Source: Sphingomonas sp. Leaf242 (lineage in GTDB: Bacteria > Pseudomonadota > Alphaproteobacteria > Sphingomonadales > Sphingomonadaceae). Taken from it: DNA of 64,000 nt. This document shows positions 19,535 through 34,292 of the stretch, piece by piece. Numbering within the stretch: position 1 is the first letter of the stretch; each line of letters starts with the position of its first letter. The notes beneath the pieces are model-generated. The model had not been told where the DNA came from. It ran no database searches and saw nothing but the letters and a program-made list of their open reading frames with translations. Made by a program: the position numbers and the translations under genes. The DNA is taken from NCBI RefSeq assembly GCF_001422045.1, contig NZ_LMLW01000012.1, forward strand, positions 1-64,000. The letters are read 5' to 3'.

Positions 19535-20323
19535 CTATTCGCCGTCGAGCCAGTCGAGCAGCCACATGTTGAAATGCTCCGCGCGCGTCACGTTGCAGGC
19601 GTGCGCGCCCGCCGCCATCCGCGCAAGCTGCGCGCCGGGGATGCCGGCGGCAAGTTTCTCGGACGCGGACGGGGGGACGAGCATGTCGTCGTCCGAGGCT
19701 ACCAGCAACGTCGGGACGCGGATCTCGTCGAGGCGGCCGGCGATGTTGAACCGGCGGACCGCCGCGACGCGTCGCTGGATCATCTCCGCGCCGGGGAAAT
19801 GCGCGAGCATCGCCTCCTCCTCGTCCTGGATCCGGTCGTGATGGTCCGAAATCCATTGCGGCGGGTAGAGGAACAGCGGTTGCGCGTGGAGATACGCGCG
19901 GGGGCCGCTGTCGCTCAGCAGCGCGAGGCGCGTGTCGAAACAGCGCGCGGTGTGCGGGTCGAGCTTGGCCCAGCCGTTGATGACGACGAGACGGTCTAGC
20001 CGTTCGGGTGCGGACAGGGCGAGCGCGAGGCCGATATGGCCGCCGAGCGCGTGGCCGATGAAGGTGCAGCTCCCGAGCCCGATCGCGTCCATGAGCGCGA
20101 CGACGTCGGCGGCCATTGCGTCGACGGTCAGGTCGCCGGGGACGTGGGCGTCGGAGCGGCCGGTGCCGCGGTGGTCGTAGGTGATGACGCGGTGACCGGC
20201 GCCGAGGGCCGCGAGGTTCGGCTGCCAGTAGCTTCCCGAGCCGCCGAGGCCGCTCGACAAGAGGATCGCGGGGCCGTCGGGCTGGCCGTGTTCCTCCCAA
20301 TGGATGCCGCCTGCGATCCCCAT
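19535..20323 (-). CDS. rutD: RutD alpha/beta-hydrolase family protein
   Basis: RutD is assigned to handling the aminoacrylate formed during uracil degradation. The 262-residue protein has the alpha/beta-hydrolase fold with the oxyanion region SSGLGGSGSYW and the acid and His regions near the end (DDDMLVPP, GAHACNV). The nucleophile elbow reads GHALGG, so Ala stands where most hydrolases have Ser. From memory, E. coli RutD reads GHALG too, so this looks like a family trait and not decay. The ATG at 20323 shares one base with the rutC stop (TGATG). Confidence 0.92.
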   Translation of the reverse strand: MGIAGGIHWEEHGQPDGPAILLSSGLGGSGSYWQPNLAALGAGHRVITYDHRGTGRSDAHVPGDLTVDAMAADVVALMDAIGLGSCTFIGHALGGHIGLALALSAPERLDRLVVINGWAKLDPHTARCFDTRLALLSDSGPRAYLHAQPLFLYPPQWISDHHDRIQDEEEAMLAHFPGAEMIQRRVAAVRRFNIAGRLDEIRVPTLLVASDDDMLVPPSASEKLAAGIPGAQLARMAAGAHACNVTRAEHFNMWLLDWLDGE

Positions 20324-20706
20324 CAGGCGAGGTGGGCGGTGCTGGCGATCTCGACGAGGCACTCGGGCTTCACGAGGTCTGTCTTGATGCAGTAGCGCGC
20401 GGGCTTGGGGCCGGGGAAATACTCGGCGTAGACCGTGTTGAAGGCGGCGTAGTCGGCGAGGTCCTTCAGGAAGATGTGGTTGAAGGCGACGTCCGCCAGC
20501 GTCGCGCCGGCGGCCTCGAGCGTGGTCTTGATGGTATCGAGGACGGCGCGGGTTTGGGCTGCGGCGTCGCCGACGTGGAGGACCGTGCCGCCCTCGCCTA
20601 GTGCCAGCACGCCCGAGACGTAGACCGTGTTGCCCGCCTTCGCGGCGGCCGAATAGGGTGCGATGGGGGTCGGGAACTGGGGCGGGTTGATGGCTTCGAA
20701 CGGCAT
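20323..20706 (-). CDS. rutC: RutC, RidA-family protein
   Basis: RutC belongs to the RidA (YjgF/UK114) family of small trimeric enamine/imine deaminases and acts on the 3-aminoacrylate produced from uracil. The 127-residue product closely follows E. coli RutC: VYVSGxLA near residue 28, [24 protein letters not shown] and [11 protein letters not shown]. The frame is open to 20811 through a palindrome, but the ATG at 20706 has GGAAAG upstream and fits the family. It is coupled to rutD. Confidence 0.95.
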   Translation of the reverse strand: MPFEAINPPQFPTPIAPYSAAAKAGNTVYVSGVLALGEGGTVLHVGDAAAQTRAVLDTIKTTLEAAGATLADVAFNHIFLKDLADYAAFNTVYAEYFPGPKPARYCIKTDLVKPECLVEIASTAHLA

Positions 20707-20730
20707 CTGCTTTCCTTTCAAGTCATCGCC

Positions 20731-20812
20731 GTTCCCCCGCGGAGGCGGGGGTCCAGGGTTGCGGGCGGTAGCGTTCGTGATTCCTGGCCCCCCGCGTTCG
20801 CGAGGGAACAAG
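20731..20812. repeat. Palindrome between rutB and rutC
   Basis: Arms 'gttcccccgcggaggcgggg' and 'ccccccgcgttcgcgaggga' flank about 35 bases, splitting the rut genes. The transcript must read through or restart here. Confidence 0.75.
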
Positions 20813-20818
20813 GAAGGG

Positions 20819-21547
<729 letters not shown>

Positions 21548-21627
21548 TGTGACAAGCTCGCTGCATCTTCGGAATTGTGCAAGTGCGAAATGAATTGGGC
21601 GGTTGGGGAGCGTCGGGGGGCAGAGAA

Positions 21628-21686
21628 CTTGTTTCCCCGCGAAGGCGGGGACCCAGACCGGGCTCCCGCCTTCGCGGGAGAACAAG
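21628..21686. repeat. Intergenic palindrome, 'cttgtttccccgcgaaggcg' type
   Basis: Arms 'cttgtttccccgcgaaggcg' and 'cgccttcgcgggagaacaag' flank 'gggacccagaccgggctcc'. Nearly the same element is at 38404-38463. Confidence 0.85.
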
Positions 21687-21772
21687 GAACGGCGAACTGA
21701 CCGCGCAGCGTCTCCTATGCTCGCAAGTTCGTAGCGGTGGATGCCAGAACGAGCCCGGCATGACGGGGGAGG

Positions 21773-23365
21773 CTAAGCCGTCGCCAACACGAAGTCCCTG
21801 AAGCGTTCGCGTAGGGCGGTCTTCAGCAGCTTGCCCGTCGCGGTGTGCGGCAGGTCCTCGACGAACACGATCGCGTCGGGGAGCCACCATTTGGCGACGT
21901 GCTTTGCCAGGTGGTCGCGGATCTCGGCTTCTCCCACGTCGCTGCCGGGTTTACGGACTACCAGCAACAGCGGGCGCTCGTCCCATTTCGGATGGTGAAT
22001 GCCGATCGCCGCCGCCTCCGCCACGCCCGGACAGCCGACCGCGGCGTTCTCCAGGTCGACCGAACTGATCCATTCTCCGCCGGATTTGATGACGTCTTTC
22101 GAACGATCGGTGATTTGCATCGTGCCGTCGGCATGCAGCATCGCGACATCGCCGGTATCGAACCAGCCGTCCGCGTCGACCGCATCCTCGTCGGCGCCGA
22201 AATAGCGCTGGACGACCCAAGGACCGCGGACCTGCAACCGGCCGGCGACCTTGCCGTCGCGGGCTAGCACCGTGCCCTCGTCGTCGATGATGCGGAGTTC
22301 TATGCCGAAGGGGACGCTGCCCTGCTTGCCGACGAGATCCAGCTTCTCCTCGTGCGTCATGTCATCCCAGTGCGGGGGCGCGAAGCCGGCGGTGCCGATC
22401 GGCGAGGTCTCGGTCATACCCCAGAGGTGCTTGACGGTTGCACCCATGCCCATGATCCGCTCGATCATCGCGCGCGGCGCTGCCGAACCGCCGATGGTGA
22501 CGAGCTTAAGGTGCGCGGGCGCATCGCCGGTCGCGTCCATGTGACCGAACATCGCCAGCCAGACGGTCGGCACGCCGGCGGAGTGCGTCACCTTCTCGTC
22601 GTTCATCAGGCGGCACAGCACGGCCGGATCGTTGACCGCGGAATAGACGACCTTGGCCCCCGACAATGCACAGGCGAACGGCAGGCCCCAGGCGGCAGCG
22701 TGGAACATCGGCACGACCGGGAGCACGACGGCGTTGGGGGAGAGATCGAACACCCACGGCGCGACCTCGGCCATCGCGTGGATCAGCGTCGAGCGGTGCG
22801 TGTAAAGCACGCCCTTCGGATTGCCGGTGGTGCCGCTGGTGTAGCAGAGCATGCAAGGCTCGCGCTCGGGGCCTTCGACCCATTCATAATCGCCGTCCTC
22901 GGCGTCGAGCAGCGCCTGGAAGCCGTCGGGTCCCAGGTCATCGAAGCACACGTAATGGCGGATACTGGTCCACTGCGTGCGAAGGCGATCGACCAGCGGC
23001 TGGAATGCCTTGTCGTAGAGCATCACGCGGTCTTCGGCGTGGTTGGCGATGTAGACGAGCTGTTCGTCGAACAGGCGCGGGTTGATGGTGTGGATGACGC
23101 AGCCCATGCCGATCGTGCCGTACCAGGCGACCAAGTGATGCGCGTGGTTCATCGCCAGCGTCGCTACCCGGTCACCGGGCGCTACGCCTAGTTTTTCGAG
23201 CGCTTGGGCCAGTTTGCGAGCGTCGCGGGAGATGCCGGCCCAATTCGTGCGGGTTTCGCGACCATCGGCCCAGTAACTGACGACTTCCCGGCGCCCGTGT
23301 TCGCGGGCCGCGTGGTCGATCAGGCGGGGAACACGAAGCTCGAAATCCTGCATTCCACCCAGCAT
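21773..23365 (-). CDS. Acyl-CoA synthetase (AMP-binding)
   Basis: This 530-residue adenylate-forming enzyme probably activates a medium- or long-chain fatty acid to its CoA thioester. It has the AMP/ATP loop [12 protein letters not shown] near residue 175, the WGMTETSP motif near residue 320, the GWFDTGDVA aspartate near residue 405, and the C-terminal Lys in [12 protein letters not shown] near residue 515. The ATG at 23365 is preceded by GGGAGAG, a better start than the upstream TTG. The substrate is not determinable from sequence. It is separate from rutB by about 230 bp including a palindrome. Confidence 0.88.
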   Translation of the reverse strand: MLGGMQDFELRVPRLIDHAAREHGRREVVSYWADGRETRTNWAGISRDARKLAQALEKLGVAPGDRVATLAMNHAHHLVAWYGTIGMGCVIHTINPRLFDEQLVYIANHAEDRVMLYDKAFQPLVDRLRTQWTSIRHYVCFDDLGPDGFQALLDAEDGDYEWVEGPEREPCMLCYTSGTTGNPKGVLYTHRSTLIHAMAEVAPWVFDLSPNAVVLPVVPMFHAAAWGLPFACALSGAKVVYSAVNDPAVLCRLMNDEKVTHSAGVPTVWLAMFGHMDATGDAPAHLKLVTIGGSAAPRAMIERIMGMGATVKHLWGMTETSPIGTAGFAPPHWDDMTHEEKLDLVGKQGSVPFGIELRIIDDEGTVLARDGKVAGRLQVRGPWVVQRYFGADEDAVDADGWFDTGDVAMLHADGTMQITDRSKDVIKSGGEWISSVDLENAAVGCPGVAEAAAIGIHHPKWDERPLLLVVRKPGSDVGEAEIRDHLAKHVAKWWLPDAIVFVEDLPHTATGKLLKTALRERFRDFVLATA

Positions 23366-23384
23366 TTTGCGCTCTCCCAAGCAG

Positions 23385-26885
<3,501 letters not shown>

Positions 26886-26991
26886 CGACAGGAGGTAGGC
26901 GCTGCGGCGTGATTCGACCAGCCGGGATGAGTCCGATCGGAACTGCGGACACGACGAGCCGTTGCGGCGGGGACTTCTGGGAGCATTTCTG

Positions 26992-27579
26992 ATGACCGAT
27001 CCACGCGGGCGCTTTGCCGATACCGAAACTACGGCGGCTGGGACGCCTCGTGCGGGCGCCGGTTGGGGGTGGATCCTGGCGTACGGCGTGCTGTCGGTGG
27101 CGCTCGGGATCATGGCGTTCGCGTCGCCGTTTTCCGCGACCTATGCCGCGACTCTGGTGATCGGCGCGTTCTTCATTGCGGCCGGGATCGTGTCGATCGT
27201 GTCGGGGTTTGCCGGCAAGGGGCATGAGGGGCGCGGCTATGCGATCGGGTTCGGGCTGGTGTCGCTGGTGATCGGGTTGATCATGGCGTTCGAGCCGGCG
27301 ACGGGCGCGATCTCGCTGACGTTGCTGATTGCGGTTTGGCTGGGTGTGCGTGGGGCGTTGGAGATCGGGCTGGGGGCGCGGTTTCGGCGGGGTAAGGGGC
27401 TGATGATCGCGCTGGGGGTGGTGAACATCGTGCTGGCGGTGATCGTGTTGGCCACGCTGCCTTGGTCGGCGTTGACGTTGCCGGGGTATGTGCTGGGGAT
27501 CAGTTTCTTGTTTGGTGGGGTTACTTCGGTGGCTTCGGCGCTTGCGCATAAGAAGGGGGCGCCGGCGTTTTCGGTGTGA
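26992..27579 (+). CDS. HdeD-like DUF308 membrane protein
   Basis: This 195-residue protein has six hydrophobic segments arranged as three repeats of the DUF308 pair, like HdeD of E. coli, which is linked to acid tolerance at high cell density. A hydrophilic N-terminus of about 28 residues precedes the first span. The ATG at 26992 has GGGAGC upstream. It is divergent from dnaE with about 106 bases between starts. The role here is unproven, and HdeA/HdeB partners are not present. Confidence 0.8.
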   Translation: MTDPRGRFADTETTAAGTPRAGAGWGWILAYGVLSVALGIMAFASPFSATYAATLVIGAFFIAAGIVSIVSGFAGKGHEGRGYAIGFGLVSLVIGLIMAFEPATGAISLTLLIAVWLGVRGALEIGLGARFRRGKGLMIALGVVNIVLAVIVLATLPWSALTLPGYVLGISFLFGGVTSVASALAHKKGAPAFSV

Positions 27580-27586
27580 GCGCGAT

Positions 27587-27645
27587 GTTCTCCCGCGAAG
27601 GCGGGAGTCCAGTCTGGGCCCCCGCCTTCGCGGGGGAACAAGCTT
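27587..27645. repeat. Intergenic palindrome, copy of 18091 type
   Basis: Arms 'tgttctcccgcgaaggcggg' and 'cccgccttcgcgggggaaca' flank 'agtccagtctgggcc'; the unit continues 'agctt'. It matches 18091-18144 almost base for base. Confidence 0.85.
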
Positions 27646-27675
27646 AGTTTGCGATCGCGCTCCACAACATAAACG

Positions 27676-27777
27676 CCACCCCGGCGGAGGTCGGGGCCCA
27701 ATTGGAGAGGTTGCAGTAACGAAGCGCTGTGGTTCACCGCCGTCCCCCAATTGGGCCCCGGCCTTCGCCGGGGTGGT
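27676..27777. repeat. Intergenic palindrome, copy of 16087/18201 type
   Basis: Arms 'caccccggcggaggtcgggg' and 'ccccggccttcgccggggtg' flank about 60 bases. Together with the preceding element it fills the space between two convergent genes and may act as a bidirectional terminator. Confidence 0.8.
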
Positions 27778-27807
27778 GATGAAAGTGCGGGGTGGTAGGT
27801 CGAGGCT

Positions 27808-28287
27808 CTAGAGCAGCTTTTCGATGTCCTTGCGGATGTCCTCAGGCTTGGTCGTTGGGGCGTAGCGATCCACGACCTCCCCATCGCGCCCGACTAGGAA
27901 CTTGGTAAAGTTCCACTTGATCGCTTTCGACCCGAGCACCCCCGGCGCATCCGACTTCAACCGCTCGAACAGCGGGTCCGCCCCTGCCCCGTTGACGTCG
28001 ATCTTCGCGAAGACCGGGAACGTCACGTCGTAGGTCAGCGTGCAGAAGTTCGCGATCTCCGCTGCGTCCCCCGGCTCCTGCCCGCCGAACTGGTTGCACG
28101 GGAACGCGAGCACTTCGAAATCCCGATCGGCATAGTCACGATGGAGTGCTTCGAGTCCGTCATATTGCGGGGTAAAGCCGCATTTCGAGGCGGTGTTGAC
28201 GATCAACAGCACCTTGCCACGATAGGGTTCGAGCGACGCCGCGCTGCCATCGGCGCTCTTTACGGTGAAGTCGGTGATCGCGGTCAT
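27808..28287 (-). CDS. Glutathione peroxidase
   Basis: This 159-residue cytoplasmic thiol peroxidase reduces hydroperoxides; the bacterial non-selenium members often use thioredoxin. The peroxidatic Cys36 lies in NTASKCGFTP, with the expected Gln in CNQFGGQEPG near residue 71 and Trp-Asn in KWNFTKFLV near residue 126. The codon is a normal Cys, not Sec. The ATG at 28287 overlaps the acetyltransferase stop as ATGA, with GAGGA upstream. Confidence 0.93.
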   Translation of the reverse strand: MTAITDFTVKSADGSAASLEPYRGKVLLIVNTASKCGFTPQYDGLEALHRDYADRDFEVLAFPCNQFGGQEPGDAAEIANFCTLTYDVTFPVFAKIDVNGAGADPLFERLKSDAPGVLGSKAIKWNFTKFLVGRDGEVVDRYAPTTKPEDIRKDIEKLL

Positions 28288-28880
28288 GGCCGGTCCTCGT
28301 TGCGGGCGAGCAGATACGCCAGGTTCTGACGCACGCCCGGCCACTCGTGGCGGAGGATGCTGTAGACGACGGTGTCGCGCAAGCGGCCGTCGGCCATCAC
28401 CTGATGCCCGCGCAGCACGCCATCGCGCTTGGCGCCGAGGCGTTCGATCGCGCGCTGGGAATTCTTGTTGAGTGAGTCGGTGCGGATCTGAACGCATTCG
28501 CAGCCGAGTGCGTCGAAAGCGTGCGTCAGCAGCATGAGCTTGGCTTCGGTGTTGACGCCGGTGCGCTGGACAGACTTGGCGTAGAAGGTGCCGCCGATTT
28601 CGAGTCGCTTGTGCGCCGCGTTCATCCGCATGAATCGCGTGGTGCCGACGACAATCCCGGCGGCCTCTACCGCAAACAGTCGCGCCCGCCCGAAGTCCTG
28701 TTCGTGTAACGCGGCGGCGAGCCAGCGGTCCGGCGCCTTCATCATCGCGACGTTGGCGTAGAACGTGTCCCACAACTTGTCCGCCGACGCCGCCGCGACC
28801 AGCGCGTCCATGTCTTCGGCGACCAGCGGGCGGAGCGTGACGTGACGCCCGGTGAGCGTCGGCGTCTCGCCCCAGGTCAC
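28284..28880 (-). CDS. GNAT family N-acetyltransferase (RimJ/RimL-like)
   Basis: This 198-residue protein resembles the RimJ/RimL and YjdJ-like branch of the GNAT superfamily, which uses acetyl-CoA to acetylate protein N-termini or small amines. It starts [20 protein letters not shown], has the beta4 region [16 protein letters not shown] in place of the classical Q/RxxGxG/A loop, and a late [17 protein letters not shown] motif typical of this branch. The start is GTG at 28880, coupled to lolD by GTGA. The acceptor is unknown. Confidence 0.82.
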   Translation of the reverse strand: MTWGETPTLTGRHVTLRPLVAEDMDALVAAASADKLWDTFYANVAMMKAPDRWLAAALHEQDFGRARLFAVEAAGIVVGTTRFMRMNAAHKRLEIGGTFYAKSVQRTGVNTEAKLMLLTHAFDALGCECVQIRTDSLNKNSQRAIERLGAKRDGVLRGHQVMADGRLRDTVVYSILRHEWPGVRQNLAYLLARNEDRP

Positions 28881-29590
28881 GCCAGCCGTCCCTCGTGCAG
28901 TCGCAGCACGCGGTCCATGCGGGCCGCGAGCCGCTCGTTGTGCGTCGCGACCACCGCCGCTGTGCCCTGTTCGCGGACCAGTCGGATGAACTCGGCGAAA
29001 ACGATGTCCGCGGTGTGTTCGTCAAGGTTGCCGGTCGGCTCGTCCGCGAGGACCAGGGCTGGCTTGTTGGCGAGCGCGCGGGCGACTGCGACGCGCTGTT
29101 GCTCCCCGCCGGACAGCTGGCTCGGGCGGTGCGTCAGGCGGTGGCCGAGGCCGAGTTGCGTCAGCAATTCCGCTGCCCGCCGGTCCGCCTCGACCCGCGT
29201 GGCGCCGTGGACGAGCTGCGGGAGGACGACGTTCTCGGTCGCGTTGAAGTCCGGCAGGAGGTGATGGAACTGGTAGACGAAGCCGAGGCTGTCGCGGCGC
29301 ACCACGGTACGCTCATGCGCGTTGAGCTTGGCCGCCTCGGTACCGGCGATCCTGATCGATCCCTGGAAGCCACCCTCGAGCAGGCCCACGGCTTGCAACA
29401 AGGTCGACTTGCCCGAGCCCGACGGCCCGAGCAGCGCGACGATCTCGCCCGGCGCGATCGCGAGGTCGACACCGCGCAGCACGTCGATGGTCGCGCCGCC
29501 CTGCGTGAAGCTCTTGGTCAGACCGCTCGTCTGGAGGACGTAATCGTCGAACTTCTCGATCTTGCGGTCGATACGAAGGCCTTCATTCAT
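28877..29590 (-). CDS. lolD: Lipoprotein-releasing ABC transporter ATPase LolD
   Basis: LolD powers extraction of outer-membrane lipoproteins from the inner membrane. The 237-residue product has Walker [10 protein letters not shown] near residue 56, the signature LSGGEQQR near residue 158, Walker [13 protein letters not shown] and the H-loop ATHNE. About 20 extra residues precede the usual start. It overlaps the permease gene by eight bases. The MacB/FtsE-like family is broad, and the permease neighbour supports the Lol assignment. Confidence 0.9.
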   Translation of the reverse strand: MNEGLRIDRKIEKFDDYVLQTSGLTKSFTQGGATIDVLRGVDLAIAPGEIVALLGPSGSGKSTLLQAVGLLEGGFQGSIRIAGTEAAKLNAHERTVVRRDSLGFVYQFHHLLPDFNATENVVLPQLVHGATRVEADRRAAELLTQLGLGHRLTHRPSQLSGGEQQRVAVARALANKPALVLADEPTGNLDEHTADIVFAEFIRLVREQGTAAVVATHNERLAARMDRVLRLHEGRLA

Positions 29591-30833
29591 AACGCAGCAC
29601 CTGCACGGGGTCGGTACTCGCCGCTTTCCAGGCCGGATAGAGCGTTGCGAGGAAGCTGAAGACGAGCGCCATCAGCGCGATGACGACGATCTCGACGGGG
29701 TCGGTCTTCGACGGGAGTTCGGTCAGGTAGCGGATCGACGGATCCCACAAATTCTGGCCGGTGACGAGCTGGACGAAGTTCACCACGCCCTGTCGGTAGA
29801 ACAGGAAGATGAAGCCGAGCATGAGGCCCGCGACCGTGCCGAGCGCCCCGATGGTGGTGCCGACGACGATGAAGATCCGCATCATCGAGCCCCGCGTCGC
29901 GCCCATCGTTCGCAGGATCGCGATGTCGCGCGTCTTGGCGCGGACCAGCATGATCAGCGACGAGAGGATGTTGAACACCGCGACCAGGATGATGATCGAC
30001 AGCACGGTGAACATCGCGACGCGCTCGACCGCGAGCGCCTCGAACAGCTGCGCGTTCATCGTCCGCCAATCGGCGATCACCGCGTTGCCGCCGATCTTGT
30101 CGGCGAGCGGCTTCAGGATCTCGCCGACGCGGTCCGCATCGACCGTCTTCAGCTCGACCATGCCGGCGGCGTCGCCCATCAGGAGCAGCGTCTGCGCATC
30201 CTCGATCGGCATGATGATGTACGCCTTGTCGTAATCATAGACGCCGATCTCGAAGATCGCGCCGACCGTATAGCTGACGATCCGTGGCACGGTGCCGAAC
30301 GGCGTGGTCTGGCCTTGCGGACTGAACAGCGAAATCTCCGAGCCGACCTGCGCGCCGAGCGATTCGGCGAGCCGCGAACCGATCGCGATGCGGCCGGAGC
30401 CTTGCGTGATCGACTGGAGCGACCCCATCACGACCTTGTTGCTGATCGTCGAATTGCGACGGATGTCGTCGACGCGCATCCCGCGCACCAGCACCGCCTC
30501 GGCGCGGCCGTTATAAGTGGCGGCGAGCGGCTGTTCGATCAGCGGCAGCGCGCTGGTGACGCCCGGCGTCTTCTGCGCCTGCGCAACGATCTCGCGCCAG
30601 TCGGGAAGCCGGCCGCCGACGCCCTGCACCACCGCATGGCCGTTGAGCCCGACGATCTTGTCGAACAACTCGGCGCGGAAGCCGTTCATCACGCTCATCA
30701 CGATCACCAGCGCGGCGACGCCGAGCATGACCGCGACCAGGCTGATCGAGGCGACGAGGAAGATGAACGCCTCGCCCTTGCCCGGCAGCAGATAGCGGCG
30801 GGCTATCATCCGTTCGTAGCGGGACAGGATCAT
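29583..30833 (-). CDS. lolC: Lipoprotein-releasing permease LolC/LolE family
   Basis: This 416-residue inner-membrane protein is the single Lol permease typical of alphaproteobacteria, probably acting as a homodimer with LolD. It has an N-terminal span (about residues 25-50), a large periplasmic domain with [12 protein letters not shown], and three C-terminal FtsX spans (about residues 270-400). I chose the ATG at 30833 ([15 protein letters not shown]), which matches the family start. It is the first gene of lolC-lolD-GNAT-gpx. Confidence 0.9.
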   Translation of the reverse strand: MILSRYERMIARRYLLPGKGEAFIFLVASISLVAVMLGVAALVIVMSVMNGFRAELFDKIVGLNGHAVVQGVGGRLPDWREIVAQAQKTPGVTSALPLIEQPLAATYNGRAEAVLVRGMRVDDIRRNSTISNKVVMGSLQSITQGSGRIAIGSRLAESLGAQVGSEISLFSPQGQTTPFGTVPRIVSYTVGAIFEIGVYDYDKAYIIMPIEDAQTLLLMGDAAGMVELKTVDADRVGEILKPLADKIGGNAVIADWRTMNAQLFEALAVERVAMFTVLSIIILVAVFNILSSLIMLVRAKTRDIAILRTMGATRGSMMRIFIVVGTTIGALGTVAGLMLGFIFLFYRQGVVNFVQLVTGQNLWDPSIRYLTELPSKTDPVEIVVIALMALVFSFLATLYPAWKAASTDPVQVLRYE

Positions 30834-31049
30834 GGGCGGCCAGGTTCGATCGTTAGGGATACAGTGCAGCGGCTCTAGGACGCGGCCCGTTGCGAGGCAA
30901 CCGTCGGGCCTGCTTGGGACGGTGCGGCGGAGCGTACGGCGGACCATACGGCGCGTCCCGCGTTAGTCCCGGTTCGGGAGTGTCTAGATTGGTCTGTTGC
31001 GAAACCGCCACAGCCGCAGTCCAATCGTGAAACGGCTTGCGCAAAGACC

Positions 31050-31228
31050 GTGACAAAATCCATCGACATAACTAGCAACAAACTCGCTGAGACACAGGCA
31101 ACGGCCGTGGTTCGGGGACTGCTTTTACGCCGCGCCGCAAGGTGCAGAGCGGAAGCGAAAAAATGGGGGCTGACGAGCGATCGTCACGCAGGCGCCCGGA
31201 TCGGCAACGGTCCGGGCGTTTGCTTGTT
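31050..31228 (+). ncRNA. Possible small RNA with intrinsic terminator
   Basis: No convincing protein is encoded between 30834 and 31440, yet a strong plus-strand terminator sits at 31194-31228. The nearest plus-strand sequence before it is a 200-bp AT-richer stretch. A short GTG-started frame at 31050 crosses the terminator, so a coding explanation is unlikely. I infer a small RNA ending at about 31228; its 5' end is a guess. Confidence 0.25.
31194..31228 (+). terminator. Intrinsic terminator without assigned gene
   Basis: An 11-bp stem (cgcccggatcg with cggtccgggcg, one T-G pair) around a GCAA tetraloop is followed by tttgcttgtt. The T-tract is on the plus strand only, so it terminates rightward transcription. 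Confidence 0.65.
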
Positions 31229-31277
31229 CGGTGCAGTTTTCCGCGCGGGCTATACTTCGAGACATCTTCGGCAGTAG

Positions 31278-32584
<1,307 letters not shown>

Positions 32585-32630
32585 TCTCCGGGAACGCGCT
32601 CGATCCGGAAGACCCTGCACAGGCTCCCCT

Positions 32631-33056
32631 TCAGATCCGCACCATCTGCGCAGGCTCGCTCGCCGCGAAGCCGAGACCGGCATGCCCCGGTCCCGGATGG
32701 CGAAGCGGCACGGAGCGTCCCTCGCGGCGCATCCGCTCGATCGACTCCGGCCAGGACGGAAGGTCGGCGCTGTCCTGAACCCAGCGAACGGTGCTGGCCT
32801 CGTCGCCCCACTCGCTCATCTTGGGCATCGCGTTGCGGTGGGCGCCGCCGGTGACATACGCCAGCAGTGCGGCCTCGTCGCGCCATACGCTCATCGTCCA
32901 ATAGGCGCGGTCGCGATCGTGGCGCAGCGCTCCGGCGATGTAACCGTCGCTTCGCCTGATCCGCGCGAGGCAGCGCTGCGCATGGATCAGGAAGAAGGGC
33001 AGGAACCGCAGGCTGCGAACGCGGAAGCGAGTGACGCTGACGACGAAGCCGCTCAC
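32631..33056 (-). CDS. ABM/DUF3291-like small protein
   Basis: This 141-residue protein resembles small dimeric alpha-beta-barrel proteins of the antibiotic-biosynthesis-monooxygenase superfamily: beta strand FVVSVTRFRV, helix, YWTMSVWRDEAALLAYVTGG and HRNAMPKMSEWGDEAST. The GTG at 33056 overlaps the stop of the oxidoreductase gene as GTGA, so the two are probably coupled. Codon use after residue 110 is less typical. No substrate can be assigned. Confidence 0.6.
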   Translation of the reverse strand: MSGFVVSVTRFRVRSLRFLPFFLIHAQRCLARIRRSDGYIAGALRHDRDRAYWTMSVWRDEAALLAYVTGGAHRNAMPKMSEWGDEASTVRWVQDSADLPSWPESIERMRREGRSVPLRHPGPGHAGLGFAASEPAQMVRI

Positions 33057-34171
33057 AACGTCACCACCAGCTTGGTCGCCGAGACACCGCGGCATTGCCG
33101 CTCGAGTGCCACCGGGATCGCCGCCAGCCCGTGTCCTGCGATTTCGACTGCAGGCGCTGCCACGTAGCGGCCGTCGGCCAGCGCTTCGGGCAGGAATGTC
33201 TCGAAGATCATCGGCCCGACCTCGTTGCTGATCAACGTGCTGCCCCAGATCATTTTCAGGGTCACCTTCTTGCGGCGTGCGCTCAGCGCGAGTGCGATAT
33301 TGCCGGCGACCGTGCCGGCCATCGCGGCAATCAACTTGCGCCAATGACCGCGTCCCACCGGGACCGCGTCGAAGGACGCGGGCGGCGTGGCCATCGCGAT
33401 GAAGCGATTGCCTTTGCACAATCCAAGAATGTCGATGCACGGCTGCACCGATCCCGCACCGATCGCGACCGCGCCTGCGACCGTTTTCCCACGCAACGCC
33501 GCGCCTATGTCGGCAACGACGGTCGGGCTGCGATAGTCGAATACAGCGGTGGCGCCGAGCCGCTTGAGGAGGTCGAAGTTGCGCGGCGAGGCCGTGGCGA
33601 TCACCTCGTAGCCAGCGGCGACGGCCAGTTGCACCGCATTGACGCCGACGCTGGTCGACCCACCCCATACCAGGACGATCCGACCGGTCGCCCGTGCTCC
33701 CTTGGCGGGCGTGTTCAACGCGAGGAAATCGCGCTGGAAAAGCGCACAGGCTGCCGTCGAGATACCGAGCGGCAGCGCGGAAGCATCCTCGAAGGCGAGC
33801 GCATCCGGGATCGCGGCGGTCATATGCTCAAGCAGGACGACGTAGGTCTGGAAAGCACCCTCCGCGGCGCGGTTACGTGTCTTGTCGGTGCTCCCGGCAA
33901 AACCCACGACCCGGTCACCGACCTGAAACCGCGTAACATTCGCGCCAACGGCGACGACCTCGCCGGCGACGTCGGAGCCGACGATCGCCGGGTAATGAAG
34001 ATAGGGAGTCATCAGGTCGCCCGAGGTCTGCACCAGCCGGTCCATCGGGTTCACCGCGATCGCACGGGTGCGGATGACGATTTCGCCCGACTGCGCGGTT
34101 GGAAACGGCGCTGCTCCCACGGTTAAGGCAGCACGCTTGGAGGAAAGCCAGAGGGCGGTGTTGTCGGTCAT
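33053..34171 (-). CDS. Zinc-type alcohol dehydrogenase-like quinone oxidoreductase (MDR family)
   Basis: This 372-residue protein is a medium-chain dehydrogenase/reductase of the quinone-oxidoreductase branch, an NADPH-dependent enzyme. It has the GroES-like N-terminal domain with HYPAIVGSDVAGEVVAVG near residue 60, GDRVVGFAG, and the nucleotide-binding WGGSTSVGVNAVQLA near residue 170. Catalytic zinc ligands are not evident, which fits the zinc-free branch. The ATG at 34171 has GGGAGAC upstream. It is divergent from an AraC regulator with 121 bases between, the usual arrangement for local control. Confidence 0.88.
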   Translation of the reverse strand: MTDNTALWLSSKRAALTVGAAPFPTAQSGEIVIRTRAIAVNPMDRLVQTSGDLMTPYLHYPAIVGSDVAGEVVAVGANVTRFQVGDRVVGFAGSTDKTRNRAAEGAFQTYVVLLEHMTAAIPDALAFEDASALPLGISTAACALFQRDFLALNTPAKGARATGRIVLVWGGSTSVGVNAVQLAVAAGYEVIATASPRNFDLLKRLGATAVFDYRSPTVVADIGAALRGKTVAGAVAIGAGSVQPCIDILGLCKGNRFIAMATPPASFDAVPVGRGHWRKLIAAMAGTVAGNIALALSARRKKVTLKMIWGSTLISNEVGPMIFETFLPEALADGRYVAAPAVEIAGHGLAAIPVALERQCRGVSATKLVVTL

Positions 34172-34292
34172 GATCTGTCTCCCGCGGTGCCAGGTGAAGA
34201 TGCATCGCTGGGATCCGGGATAGTCCCGTGACACTGGACGGCCCATGCTGCAAAGTCCGCCAATTCATCGCCAGCGTCCAGGAATTGTCGCA

